A stretch of 64,000 nucleotides of DNA from contig NZ_QUMT01000003.1 in NCBI RefSeq assembly GCF_003387155.1, positions 894,233 to 958,232 on the forward strand, given 5' to 3'. The notes beneath the pieces were generated by a model. It worked only from the letters and a program-made list of their open reading frames with translations, was not told where the DNA came from and did not search any database. Position 1 is the stretch's first letter. Every line of letters begins with the position of its first letter. Source of the stretch: Roseateles depolymerans. GTDB lineage: Bacteria > Pseudomonadota > Gammaproteobacteria > Burkholderiales > Burkholderiaceae_C. Of the stretch, positions 63,997-64,000 are shown piece after piece. The position numbers and the translations under genes were made by a program.

Positions 63997-64000
63997 CGGC

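Overview
The window is high-GC DNA with densely packed genes and reads as a chromosomal segment of a beta-proteobacterium of the order Burkholderiales (Roseateles/Mitsuaria/Rubrivivax-like). The pointers are methionine synthase split into two genes with an S-adenosylhomocysteine riboswitch, a PhaM-type polyhydroxyalkanoate granule protein, a DUF3567 gene, glcDEF, and many TACAAT/TAGAAT-like -10 boxes close to start codons. No rRNA, tRNA, insertion sequence, integrase or CRISPR array was seen.

Layout. 1-2.7 kb: the end of a SWIM-zinc-finger/DUF5691 pair on the minus strand (yeh-type MoxR/VWA locus, running off the left edge). 3-10.6 kb: three large exported proteins: a collagen-like/BNR-repeat lipoprotein, a CBM2-like plus DUF6055 (Svx/AvrXca-like) metallopeptidase, and a beta/gamma-crystallin plus metzincin lipoprotein. 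10.8-13 kb: a divergent LysR/MFS pair with a palindromic operator. 13.1-18.4 kb: a four-gene same-strand cluster of unrecognised proteins with visibly lower GC, its own AT-richer promoter region, and one member with the architecture of an alpha-helical pore-forming toxin. 19-25.7 kb: comM, a doubly broken HipB-like antitoxin pseudogene, a mipA-response regulator-histidine kinase operon, a VOC protein and a glycine-zipper protein. 26-31.5 kb: metH in two pieces separated by a degenerate HD-GYP gene on the opposite strand; the SAH riboswitch leads the cobalamin-domain half. 31.6-41.2 kb: DUF4197, FAH-family, DUF3567, a tandem AAA+ ATPase, TraB/GumN, MarC, an oversized PhaM and a FIST protein. 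41.3-45.3 kb: glcDEF. 45.7-51.5 kb: a PafA-like phosphatase lipoprotein, an orphan betaine-type binding protein, an antitoxin-like remnant, an ABC exporter and a small unknown. 51.7-54.8 kb: a translationally coupled cassette of a Tat-signal protein, a PqqD-like protein, an HprK-related kinase and a nucleotidyltransferase. 54.8-58.9 kb: two paralogous S41 peptidases flanking pssA. 59.1-64 kb: a Tat hydrolase, a DMT transporter with its AraC regulator, a second AraC regulator, and a degenerate GGDEF membrane protein at the right edge.

How the genes work together. The best candidates for an undescribed system are (i) the 13.3-18.4 kb cluster, which looks like a multi-component secreted or contact toxin, and (ii) the HprK-related kinase/PqqD/nucleotidyltransferase cassette, whose first gene encodes an exported protein ending in serine and may be the substrate. 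The methionine region couples the S-adenosylmethionine cycle to the riboswitch. The glcDEF set feeds glycolate carbon to glyoxylate.
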